Assembly: GCA_945878385.1 (NCBI GenBank)
Contig: CAMCTE010000143.1
Location: forward strand, 1 to 7,007
Reading direction: 5' to 3'
DNA: 7,007 nucleotides
Origin: Azohydromonas lata NBRC 102462
Lineage (GTDB): Bacteria > Pseudomonadota > Gammaproteobacteria > Burkholderiales > Burkholderiaceae_C
The position numbers and the translations under genes are program-made. The notes under the pieces were generated by a model that saw only the letters and a list, made by a program, of their open reading frames with translations, had not been told where the DNA came from and ran no database searches. Positions 1-7,007 of the stretch are shown here, piece after piece (the first letter of the stretch is position 1; each line of letters starts with the position of its first letter).

Positions 1-832
1 GTTCCAAGTAGCTCGTGCCCTCGCTCTCCGCCTTGCGAAGCATGGTCATCGCAGATGCATAAAACCGCCGCGCTCCGTTGGTACGGTCAAAGCGCTGCAC
101 GCAGAAGGTGTGGAACTCGTTGTTCAGGCGCACGGCCTTCGCGGCGGGAACATCCACGCCCGCCTTCAGCGCAAGGCTGTGCACCACGAACTCCCAGGCA
201 CCGACATCCCGGTCGTCGTCTCGCGCCGGGAATTTTCCAATCCACAGAGAGCCGTCGGCCGCCGTGAAGTTGGCTTTCGGACGTGCGCCACCCAACGATG
301 CACCAGGTGCCACCAACACAGACAACCATTTGCGCACCGCGTCGAGGTCGTCAATGCGGCGGTGGCTCAACTGATAGGCCACCGACTCCAATTCGCGCAG
401 TGTGGTGCTGGGCGGTGCGGCCATCACCTCGTTGCCCAGGAATTCCTGCGTGCCGGCAAGCCGAAAGCGCAGCGCACCCTGGCGGGTGGAGTCTTGCACC
501 CCGATGAGGAAATCCCACGCGTACAGCGTCCGCGGCGTGCGTTTCTCGTCCCTGGCCTGCAGGGCCTCTCGCCGCTTCATCAGCGTCTGCCCCCATCGGT
601 CAGGGGCCGAGTCCAGGAAGATGCCGAAGTTGCCCAGTTCGGGCTTGGGAAAGAACGGCGCTTCGTCCAGCGACAGGTCCGGGTCAAGCGCGAATGCTCG
701 CGCGTCACGCAGCCAAGCTCGCTCGTAACGAAACCGAATCTGGCCCCGGTCGTGCGACAAGGTGCCGACGAGGCACGGCGGCCCCTGTTTGCCATCGAGC
801 CAGACCTCCAAGGTGTTTCCCTGGTTGCTCAT
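1..832 (-). CDS. hipA: HipA-family serine/threonine kinase toxin, 3' end outside window
   Basis: The frame is open from ATG at 832 down to the window edge, giving 277 codons with no stop. The N-terminal part (about residues 7-125) matches the HipA N-subdomain 1 type: EVWLDG at 9-14 and FLDSAPDRWG at 72-81. The kinase part follows, with the glycine-rich loop SLGGARPK at 179-186, the putative ATP-binding lysine in WIGKF (K200), and QRFDR (246-250) followed by YASAMTML (258-265), all typical of HipA_C. S179 aligns by position with the autophosphorylated Ser150 of E. coli HipA (inference). The family's catalytic Asp/Asn residues would lie beyond the edge. HipA kinases phosphorylate aminoacyl-tRNA synthetases (GltX in E. 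coli) or other targets and arrest translation; the target here is unknown. The start overlaps the antitoxin stop as ATGA, which implies translational coupling. Its only SD-like stretch is GAAGG about 15 nt upstream. Confidence 0.9.
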   Translation of the reverse strand, partial: MSNQGNTLEVWLDGKQGPPCLVGTLSHDRGQIRFRYERAWLRDARAFALDPDLSLDEAPFFPKPELGNFGIFLDSAPDRWGQTLMKRREALQARDEKRTPRTLYAWDFLIGVQDSTRQGALRFRLAGTQEFLGNEVMAAPPSTTLRELESVAYQLSHRRIDDLDAVRKWLSVLVAPGASLGGARPKANFTAADGSLWIGKFPARDDDRDVGAWEFVVHSLALKAGVDVPAAKAVRLNNEFHTFCVQRFDRTNGARRFYASAMTMLRKAESEGTSYLE

Positions 833-1230
833 GATGTGCTGCCGGTGCCTTCAGGGCCACCATCAGGACGGACAGCAGGACGGCTATCAGAGGTCTGCTG
901 CTCTTTGGTGGCCACTCGCGGGCGTCTCGGTGCTGAAGCCGGCGCTTCGAGCGCCAAATCTTGCAACTTGCGGCCCAATTTGTCGTCTGCAGCCAGCGAT
1001 TGGATGTCGGCCTCGAGGCCAAGGACCGCCATGACCCGCAGGTAAGTGCCTATGGTGGCGCCCGGGGCGCCCGCCTCCACTTTGTAGAGTGAAGTTCTTG
1101 AGATGCCTGCCCGCTGAGCCACCACGGCGCTGCTCAGCTTTCGCCGCATGCGCGCGAGCTTCAACCGCTCTCCCAGCAGAGAAAGCAGCCTCTGCTCTTG
1201 TGGAAAGACGATGGGGGGCTTGCGCGGCAT
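829..1230 (-). CDS. hipB: XRE-family HTH antitoxin / autorepressor (HipB-like)
   Basis: This 133-residue protein has a lambda-repressor-like HTH at about residues 20-76: LGERLKLARMRR, then SSAVVAQRAGIS, then the recognition-helix region SRTSLYKVEAG, then TYLRVMAVLGLEADI. In the HipB family such proteins bind operators as dimers, neutralise the HipA kinase and repress their own operon with it. The immediate 4-bp overlap with the HipA gene supports that role. After the LGRKLQDLALE segment (85-95) comes a Pro/Arg/Ser/Gly-rich, probably disordered tail of about 38 residues, longer than I expect for compact HipB proteins. The ATG at 1230 has no SD sequence before it; the -10 hexamer ends only 6 bp upstream, so the transcript may be leaderless. 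The next in-frame ATG (residue 28) would cut the first HTH helix, so I keep the 1230 start. Confidence 0.9.
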   Translation of the reverse strand: MPRKPPIVFPQEQRLLSLLGERLKLARMRRKLSSAVVAQRAGISRTSLYKVEAGAPGATIGTYLRVMAVLGLEADIQSLAADDKLGRKLQDLALEAPASAPRRPRVATKEQQTSDSRPAVRPDGGPEGTGSTS

Positions 1231-1234
1231 TTCG

Positions 1235-1272
1235 CTATTTTAGACAAAAGACTGTATTTTTGTCCAAAATAG
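1235..1272. promoter_or_regulatory. Inverted-repeat operator for the HipB-like repressor
   Basis: Left arm CTATTTTAGACAAAA (1235-1249) and right arm TTTTGTCCAAAATAG (1258-1272) are reverse complements except at one position, with an 8-bp spacer. Each arm also contains its own small dyad, TTTT-N4-AAAA, so each may be a dimer site; the two centres are 23 bp apart, roughly two helical turns. One arm covers the -35 hexamer and the other the -10, so bound repressor would block RNA polymerase. Autorepression by HipB through paired operators is known for the family; assignment to this protein is inference from position. Confidence 0.75.
1237..1266 (-). promoter_or_regulatory. hipBA sigma70-type promoter
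   Basis: On the minus strand, -35 TGGACA (1266-1261, 5 of 6 to consensus) and -10 TAAAAT (1242-1237, 5 of 6) are separated by 18 bp. The surrounding 60 bp (1231-1290) are only 33% G+C, far below the flanking genes. Transcription would start near 1229-1231, that is, at the hipB ATG. The elements are seen directly; promoter activity is inferred. Confidence 0.7.
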
Positions 1273-1314
1273 AAAACAAGTGTAGCGCGATAAGGCTTGG
1301 ACAAGCTGGCCTAA

Positions 1315-1485
1315 ACGGCTGGTCGATGGCCCGCTGGCGGCTTTGCGCTGCTGCTGGTGGTTCCGTCGGTGATCGTGCCGGAAGAGCCCGTTGTCATCAT
1401 CAACACCAGTCATCCTGATGTCGCGGGCCTCAAGGCCCGCATCGTTCGCCGTTCTGAATACAACCGGTTGTTCCGGGCGGGGTAG
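1315..1485 (+). pseudogene. RES-domain toxin remnant (C-terminal fragment)
   Basis: The frame that ends at TAG 1483-1485 encodes about 56 residues that read like the C-terminus of RES-domain (PF08808) proteins: FALLLVVPSVIVPEE, then VVIINTSHPDVAGLKARI, then a tail ending in YNRLFRAG. The pattern of hydrophobic strand, VPS, VxxE, I/LNxxHPD is characteristic of that family as I know it. RES toxins such as ParT, MbcT and ResPp attack NAD+ or transfer ADP-ribose and are paired with an XRE/Xre-MbcA antitoxin. The frame is closed upstream by TAA at 1312-1314 and has no plausible start. The rest of the domain is missing, because the hipBA promoter begins only about 40 bp further left. It looks like a truncated toxin gene left after a deletion or insertion event. 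The family assignment is from memory of the motif, not from a search. Confidence 0.62.
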
Positions 1486-1899
1486 GTGGGATGAGGTGGT
1501 TGTGGCCCACACTAAACGACAGGGAGCCCCCCTTTGACAGGTCAACCGTCGTCGGTATCAATAACGATTTCGAAACCGGTGGAGTGGTGTCGGCCATGCT
1601 CTGTCCCCAGCTCACAAAAGCTCGCTTGGTTACGTATTTCGCGAATTCGTTGAGACCCGCTGATGTCAAACGCCCTGTACACCCCTCATCCATGGGATTG
1701 CGTGGGGCCCCAAGTACCACGGGGTGCAGTGAAGGCATGAGAGCCCTCGTACAGCGCGACAGATCCAATGCGTTGGACTGGCGACGCGGGACCGCGCCTT
1801 CCGCCGTTTGCCGATGGCGCTGCACGTAGAAGACAGGGGCCAAGTGGATTGGCAAGTTGCTGCGCAAGATTCCTGACGGAAGAAGTCGACAATCCGGCG
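1486..1899. other. Non-coding, lower-GC stretch between RES remnant and dbpA
   Basis: No convincing gene is seen. Open frames here on both strands (for example plus 1491-1829) lack SD signals and family-like sequence. Positions 1491-1670 are 53% G+C against 69% in the helicase gene, which suggests acquired or decaying DNA. Small dyads are present: TCCAA-TGCG-TTGGA at 1764-1777 and the palindrome GGGGCCCC near 1707. The dbpA promoter must lie in or before this stretch, but I cannot place it with confidence. Confidence 0.6.
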
Positions 1900-3287
<1,388 letters not shown>

Positions 3288-3291
<4 letters not shown>

Positions 3292-4583
3292 GCGCGCCCA
3301 CCCTGGCCGCCCTGGGCCTGAGCCCAGCCCTGCTGCGGGCCGCGCAAGCGCAAGGCTTCCTGCGCCCCACGCCGGTACAAAGCCAGGCCGTGCCCGCGGC
3401 CCTGGAAGGGCGCGATGTGGTGGCTTGCGCCCCCACCGGTTCCGGCAAAACCGCGGCCTACGCCTGGAGCGTGCTGCAAGCGCTGGACCGCATGCGCCCT
3501 GCCTGGCGCCGTACCTATGCCCTGGTGCTGGTGCCCACGCGCGAATTGGCGGTGCAGGTGGGCCAAGCCCTTCATGATCTGAGCGCCCATATGGCCGACC
3601 CGATCAAGGTGGTGGCGGTGTTTGGGGGCGTGTCGGTGAACCCGCAGATGCTGCGCCTGCGCGGCGGTGCCGAAGTGGTGGTGGCCACGCCCGGGCGCCT
3701 GTTGGACCTGGTGGAACGCAACGCGCTGCAACTGGCCGATGTGCAGCATCTGGTGCTGGACGAGGCCGACCGTTTGCTGGACGAGGGGTTTGCCGACGAA
3801 CTTTCGCGCATCCGCGCCCTGCTGCCGGGAAAGCGCCAGAACCTGTTGTTTTCGGCCACCTTCTCACCTGATGTGGAGGCCCTGGCCGAGCAATTTCTGC
3901 ACGAACCGGTGCGGGTGGAGGTGCACACCCAAGGCGAGAGCGCCGCACCAGACATTGCGCAGCGGGCCATCGAAGTGGACGCCCACCGGCGAGGCCCCTT
4001 GCTGCGCCATTTGATTCGAACCGAGAACTGGCCTCGGGCCTTGGTGTTTGTGGCCACTCGCCACAGTGCCGAGGTGCTGGCCATGAAAATGAACCGCGAA
4101 GGCATTCCCACGGTGGTGCTGCATGGCGAACTGAGCCAAGGCGCGCGGCACGATGCCCTGCAGGACCTGCAGCGGGGTGCCGCCCGGGTGCTGGTGGCCA
4201 CCGACCTGGCCGCCCGCGGCCTGCATCTGCCCGACCTGCCCGTGGTGGTGAACCACGACCTGCCGCGTTCGGCCGACGACTACATCCACCGCATCGGCCG
4301 CACTGCCCGTGCGGGCGCCTCGGGCATGGCGGTGAGCTTCATTGCGCCAGAAGCGGAGGCGCACTTTCGATTGATTGAAAAGCGCCAGGGACTACGCGTA
4401 GCGCGGGAGCGGGTGGCGGGGTTTGAGCCGACGCTTGGGCCGCTATCTGAGCGGAAAAGGACGGGTGAGCCGGGCAGCGTAGCGCCGCTGGTGGCTACCG
4501 ACGGCGGCGGCATCAAGGGCAAGCGCAAAAGTAAAAAAGACAAGGCTCGCGAGCTCGCAGCCCCAAAAGTACCGCCAGCCTGA
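3288..4583 (+). CDS. DEAD-box RNA helicase, RhlE-like
   Basis: This is a 431-residue superfamily 2 helicase with Q31 of the Q motif, Walker A APTGSGKT 48-55, PTRELA 83-88, GG 113-114, TPGR 134-137, DEAD 158-161, SAT 189-191, ATDLAARGLHL 304-314 and HRIGRTARAG 334-343. It would unwind or remodel RNA with ATP in the cytoplasm. The C-terminus is a short basic tail (GKRKSKKDK, about 413-421), probably for RNA contact, without a DbpA-type domain. Three departures from consensus are seen. The aromatic residue before the Q motif is replaced (L6), motif V has RGLHL in place of RGLDI, and motif VI has GRTAR in place of GRTGR. The start is GTG at 3288, overlapping the dbpA TGA as GTGA, with AAGG 10 nt upstream. 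RhlE-like is the closest description; the exact subfamily and substrate are not clear from sequence. Confidence 0.9.
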
Positions 4584-4602
4584 GCCGTATCGCCCCAGCT
4601 AT

Positions 4603-4653
4603 CGGCTCAGTTGATGAGCCGTAGATCTTAACAATCGGCTCATTCGATGAGCC
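4603..4653. promoter_or_regulatory. Twin dyad operator upstream of fic
   Basis: Two copies of GGCTCA-N5-TGAGCC occur at 4604-4620 and 4637-4653, with centres 33 bp apart, close to three helical turns. The first is extended by one outer pair (CGGCTCA / TGAGCCG, 4603-4621); the second gains an inner pair (GGCTCAT-TCG-ATGAGCC). A further half site, TGAGCC, covers the preceding helicase stop codon at 4581-4586. TTAACA at 4628-4633, between the dyads, resembles a -35 element, but no well-spaced -10 is clear. The second dyad ends 21 bp before the fic start. The repeats are seen directly; binding, probably by the Fic protein's own winged helix, is inference. Confidence 0.7.
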
Positions 4654-4674
4654 AATTATGCGAAACTACGGTTC

Positions 4675-5886
4675 ATGGCTCGTTCCAACGGCGCTTCCAA
4701 ATCCAACCCCTGGATATGGGGCCAGGCCCACTGGCCCCACTTGACATTCGACGTGTCCCCCCTGGCGTCGGATTTGGCGCAAGCGCACCGCCTGCATGGG
4801 GCGGTGGAAGGCAAGCTGGCCGCCATCGGCCTGCATCACCGCGAAGCGATCCTGTTGGACACGTTGTCGAGCGAAGTGATGGCCACCGCAGAAATCGAAG
4901 GCCAGCACCTGTCGCTGGAGTCGGTACGTTCGTCGGTGATGCGCAAATTGGGCATCGCAGCGAATGGACCCCGAGATCGACAGGTGGATGGCCTGGTCGA
5001 CGTCATCAACGATGCCAGCACCGGCTTTGTCGAGCCCTTGGACGAAGACCGACTGTGCCGTTGGCAGTCGGCGCTGTTCCCTGGCGGCCTCTCGGGCCTG
5101 CGGCGAATCGCCGTGGGGCGCTACCGCGACCATCATGACCCCATGCAGATCGTGAGCGGGCGCCCTGGGCGTGAAGTCGTGCATTACGAAGCACCGCCCT
5201 CAAGTGAGGTGCCGATGCAGATGCAGGCCTTTTTGGAATGGTTTGCCGCCTCCACGCCCAGGGCCGGACACCCGAACCCAGCGGCCCTTGGGGCTTGTGC
5301 TGACGCCAGAGCGACGCCTGATATGGACGGCATCGCCCGCGCGGCCATCGCTCACCTCTGGTTTGAGACCATTCACCCGTTTGAGGACGGCAACGGGCGC
5401 ATCGGCCGCGCCATCATCGACCTGGTCTTCGCGCAGCATCTGCGGCAGGGCACACGCCTGTTCAGTCTGTCACGCCGATTGTTGAAGGTGCGCATGGCCT
5501 ATTACGATGCGCTGAACCAAGCCCAGCGAGGGGGCTGTGACGTGACCGCATGGGTGCAGTGGTTCGTGCAGCAATGGGCTGCAGCCTGCATTGAGACCGG
5601 TGACTTGATCGACCAAGCCCTGTACAAGCGGCAGTTCTGGGACACGCATGCGCAGGCCGCTTTGAATGAAAGACAGCGCAAGGTGCTGCAGCGCTTGCTG
5701 GATGCGGGCGACGGCGGATTTCTTGGCGGCCTGACCGCTGAAAAGTACATGAAGATCACCGGCGTTTCAAAAGCCACCGCCACGCGGGACCTGGCGCAAC
5801 TTTTGGCGGCAGGTCAACTCCGCAGCCGTGGAGCCGGTAGAGGGATCCGTTACGAGGTCAATGTGCCGCAATGGGCGCATCCGTAG
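4675..5886 (+). CDS. fic: Fic family AMPylase with DUF4172 N-terminus and C-terminal winged helix
   Basis: The 403-residue protein carries the full Fic catalytic motif HPFEDGNGRIGR at 234-245 (catalytic H234, phosphate-binding G239-N240-G241, R245) preceded by AAIAHLWFETI. Fic enzymes transfer AMP from ATP to Ser/Thr/Tyr hydroxyls of target proteins. The N-terminus WIWGQAHWPHLTFD (13-26) fits DUF4172. TAEIEG at 71-76 fits the inhibitory [S/T]xxxE[G/N] motif, placing it N-terminal to the core (class II), so E75 should hold the enzyme in check. The flap region includes HYEAPP at 170-175. Residues about 195-217 form a Gly/Ala/Pro-rich stretch before the catalytic helix that looks longer than usual. 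A C-terminal winged HTH (about 328-397) includes VSKATATRDLAQLLAAGQL. ATG 4675 is the first possible start after the in-frame stop at 4648-4650. No SD precedes it. The target protein is unknown. Confidence 0.92.
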   Translation: MARSNGASKSNPWIWGQAHWPHLTFDVSPLASDLAQAHRLHGAVEGKLAAIGLHHREAILLDTLSSEVMATAEIEGQHLSLESVRSSVMRKLGIAANGPRDRQVDGLVDVINDASTGFVEPLDEDRLCRWQSALFPGGLSGLRRIAVGRYRDHHDPMQIVSGRPGREVVHYEAPPSSEVPMQMQAFLEWFAASTPRAGHPNPAALGACADARATPDMDGIARAAIAHLWFETIHPFEDGNGRIGRAIIDLVFAQHLRQGTRLFSLSRRLLKVRMAYYDALNQAQRGGCDVTAWVQWFVQQWAAACIETGDLIDQALYKRQFWDTHAQAALNERQRKVLQRLLDAGDGGFLGGLTAEKYMKITGVSKATATRDLAQLLAAGQLRSRGAGRGIRYEVNVPQWAHP

Positions 5887-5893
5887 GGGCAGG

Positions 5894-6466
5894 CTACTCG
5901 CGGGCCAGCCGCTCGCTTTGCCAATACACATCGTCCCCGCCCAAGCCATCGAGGTTCGCTCGGTTGAGCACGCGGGCCAGCACGAACATCAGGTCGCTCA
6001 GGCGGTTGAGGAACTGGCGCGGGGTGCTGCGCACGGTGTCGTCCTGCGAACTCAGCAACACCACGGCACGCTCGGCGCGGCGGGCCACGGTGCGGCACAC
6101 GTGGGCCAGCGCGGCACTGCGGGTGCCGGCGGGCAGGATGAATTCCTTCAGGCGCGGCAACTGGGCGTTGTGGTGCTCCAGGGCTTCGTCCAGGCGCAGC
6201 AGGGCGGGCTCCTTGAGCAATTCAAAGCCGGGAATGGAGAGCTCGCCGCCCAGGTTGAAGAGTTCGTGCTGGATGACCACGAGCAACTGGCGCACCTCGT
6301 CGGGAAGCGGTTCGGCCAGCAGCACGCCGATGTGGGAATTGAGTTCGTCCACATCGCCCATGGCCTGCACGCGCAGGTGGTGCTTGGGCACGCGGGTGCC
6401 GTCACCCAAACCCGTGGTGCCGTCGTCGCCGGTGCGGGTGGCGATTTGTGTGAGTCGATTGGCCAT
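5894..6466 (-). CDS. Cob(I)alamin adenosyltransferase, PduO type
   Basis: This 190-residue cytoplasmic enzyme transfers the 5'-deoxyadenosyl group of ATP to cob(I)alamin to form adenosylcobalamin, the cofactor of methylmalonyl-CoA mutase and related enzymes. The length and motifs match the PduO/MMAB family. They are the N-terminal ATP-binding TRTGDDGTTGLGDG (10-23), GDVDELNSHIG (37-47), FILPAG (109-114), the arginine-rich CRTVARRAER (124-133) and FLNRLSDLMFVLAR (152-165). The ATG at 6466 directly precedes the conserved N-terminus; the only SD-like sequence, GAGG, is 12 nt upstream. The gene converges on fic with only 7 bp between stop codons, and diverges from the FAD-dependent dehydrogenase gene. 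I see no cobalamin riboswitch in front of it. Stand-alone genes of this type are common; the name cobO would be wrong, as that is the unrelated CobA/BtuR-type fold. Confidence 0.93.
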   Translation of the reverse strand: MANRLTQIATRTGDDGTTGLGDGTRVPKHHLRVQAMGDVDELNSHIGVLLAEPLPDEVRQLLVVIQHELFNLGGELSIPGFELLKEPALLRLDEALEHHNAQLPRLKEFILPAGTRSAALAHVCRTVARRAERAVVLLSSQDDTVRSTPRQFLNRLSDLMFVLARVLNRANLDGLGGDDVYWQSERLARE

Positions 6467-6561
6467 GGCAGGATGCTACCTCGGCACGGATGAGCCCTGC
6501 CCACGCGGGGGCCCAAGTCGGCCCTTGGCCCGACGCCCGCAGCCTCAAAGGAAGCATCCAC
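6467..6561. promoter_or_regulatory. Divergent intergenic region with SD and imperfect hairpin
   Basis: These 95 bp must hold the promoters of both divergent genes, unless either is read from further away. A good SD, AAAGGAAG (6547-6554), stands 7 nt before the rightward start codon. An imperfect inverted repeat (GGGCCCAAG 6509-6517 against CTTGGCCC 6524-6531, one bulged base, 6-nt loop) has no T-tract, so it is not an ordinary terminator. Clear -35/-10 pairs were not found. Confidence 0.5.
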
Positions 6562-7007
6562 ATGAACGCACCCCTGGACCTGGCCCAATGGCCTGTCATC
6601 AAGCCACGCGCGGTACCGGCGCCCATGCTGGACGCCTTGAAGGCAGCTTTCGGTGAGCGCTGCTCCACCGCGCGTGCGGTGCGCGAACAGCACGGGCGTG
6701 ACGAATCGCCCTTCGATGTGCCGCCGCCCGAGGCCGTGGTGTTCTGCGAAAGCACGGACGATGTGGCGCAGGTGGTGAAGCTGGCGGCGCAACATGGCGT
6801 GCCGGTGATCCCCTACGGCGCGGGTTCTTCGCTGGAGGGGCACCTGCTGGCGGTGCAGGGCGGGGTGTCGGTTGACCTATCCCGAATGAACCACCTGCTG
6901 CGCGTGAACGCCGAAGACCAAACCGTGACCGTGCAGGCGGGCGTCACCCGCATGCAGCTCAACCGCGAGATCAAGGACACCGGCCTGTTCTTTCCCATCG
7001 ACCCGGG
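6562..7007 (+). CDS. FAD-binding oxidase, D-lactate dehydrogenase/GlcD type, 3' end outside window
   Basis: The frame is open from ATG 6562 to the window edge (148 full codons). The visible part is the start of an FAD_binding_4 (PCMH-type) domain: PEAVVFCESTDDVAQVVKLA (56-75), then GVPVIPYGAGSSLEGH (79-94), the nucleotide-binding loop, then VSVDLSRM (102-109) and VTVQAGVTR. The GxGSSLEGH form is typical of FAD-linked D-lactate dehydrogenases (cytochrome type) and of the GlcD subunit of glycolate oxidase. These oxidise D-2-hydroxy acids and pass electrons to the respiratory chain. The C-terminal FAD-oxidase domain, which would separate the possibilities, lies outside. The SD AAAGGAAG with 7-nt spacing supports the start. 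It is divergent from the cobalamin adenosyltransferase gene. Confidence 0.88.
   Translation, partial: MNAPLDLAQWPVIKPRAVPAPMLDALKAAFGERCSTARAVREQHGRDESPFDVPPPEAVVFCESTDDVAQVVKLAAQHGVPVIPYGAGSSLEGHLLAVQGGVSVDLSRMNHLLRVNAEDQTVTVQAGVTRMQLNREIKDTGLFFPIDP

Noticed and set aside
110..1045. Long plus-strand open frame (311 codons) opposite hipBA
   Set aside because: It is the complement of two well-recognised genes on the minus strand, and its product has no family-like motifs; high GC explains the length.
1726..1826. GTGCAG...CTGCAC ends with an inner TCCAA-TGCG-TTGGA dyad as an integron attC site
   Set aside because: The conserved GTTRRRY/RYYYAAC core sites are not present, and no integrase or cassette array is seen.
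1491..1829. Plus-strand open frame of 112 codons in the low-GC gap
   Set aside because: No SD, no recognisable domain and atypical composition; I could not support it as a gene or as part of a named insertion sequence.
4581..4609. TGAGCCG...CGGCTCA as a terminator of the helicase operon
   Set aside because: The loop would be 15 bases and no T-tract follows; the sequences fit better as part of the dyad set before fic.
4647..5138. Open frame starting with an ATG inside the second fic dyad
   Set aside because: It lies in another frame over the Fic N-terminus, and its product is low-complexity Arg/Pro/Gly.
6491..6496. Another TGAGCC near the adenosyltransferase start as a third Fic operator
   Set aside because: A lone half site without a GGCTCA partner at 5-bp spacing; expected by chance.

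Overview
The window is high-GC bacterial chromosome. A 180-bp sample of the first helicase gene (2041-2220) is 69% G+C. Gene content and codon style point to Betaproteobacteria, most likely Burkholderiales of the Comamonadaceae type. This is an inference from general resemblance, not from a marker gene.

Region 1 (1-1272, minus strand) is a HipBA-type toxin-antitoxin operon. A full XRE-family antitoxin gene (829-1230) overlaps a HipA-family kinase gene by ATGA; the kinase runs off the left edge of the window. The promoter (TGGACA-N18-TAAAAT) lies inside a nearly perfect 15-bp inverted repeat. Its predicted transcription start falls on the hipB start codon, so the mRNA may be leaderless.

Region 2 (1273-1899) holds no intact gene. 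It contains the C-terminal remnant of a RES-domain toxin gene (about 1315-1485, plus strand) and then about 410 bp of lower-GC sequence with nothing recognisable. It reads as a decayed accessory segment next to the core helicase genes.

Region 3 (1900-4583, plus strand) is a two-gene unit of DEAD-box RNA helicases. The first is DbpA with its 23S-rRNA-binding C-terminal domain. The second is a RhlE-like helicase with a basic tail, starting at a GTG that overlaps the dbpA stop.

Region 4 (4584-5886) is a Fic-domain AMPylase gene with an N-terminal DUF4172 region, a class II inhibitory motif and a C-terminal winged helix. Two copies of the dyad GGCTCA-N5-TGAGCC sit 33 bp apart just before its start codon and are a likely operator, perhaps for the Fic protein itself.

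Region 5 (5887-7007) is metabolic: a PduO-type cob(I)alamin adenosyltransferase on the minus strand. Across a 95-bp intergenic space, a divergent FAD-dependent D-lactate/glycolate-type dehydrogenase runs off the right edge.

The window therefore has three post-translational or NAD-targeting toxin-type genes (HipA kinase, RES remnant, Fic) flanking an RNA-helicase pair, and two well-defined operator arrangements. I see no CRISPR array, tRNA, rRNA or complete insertion sequence.
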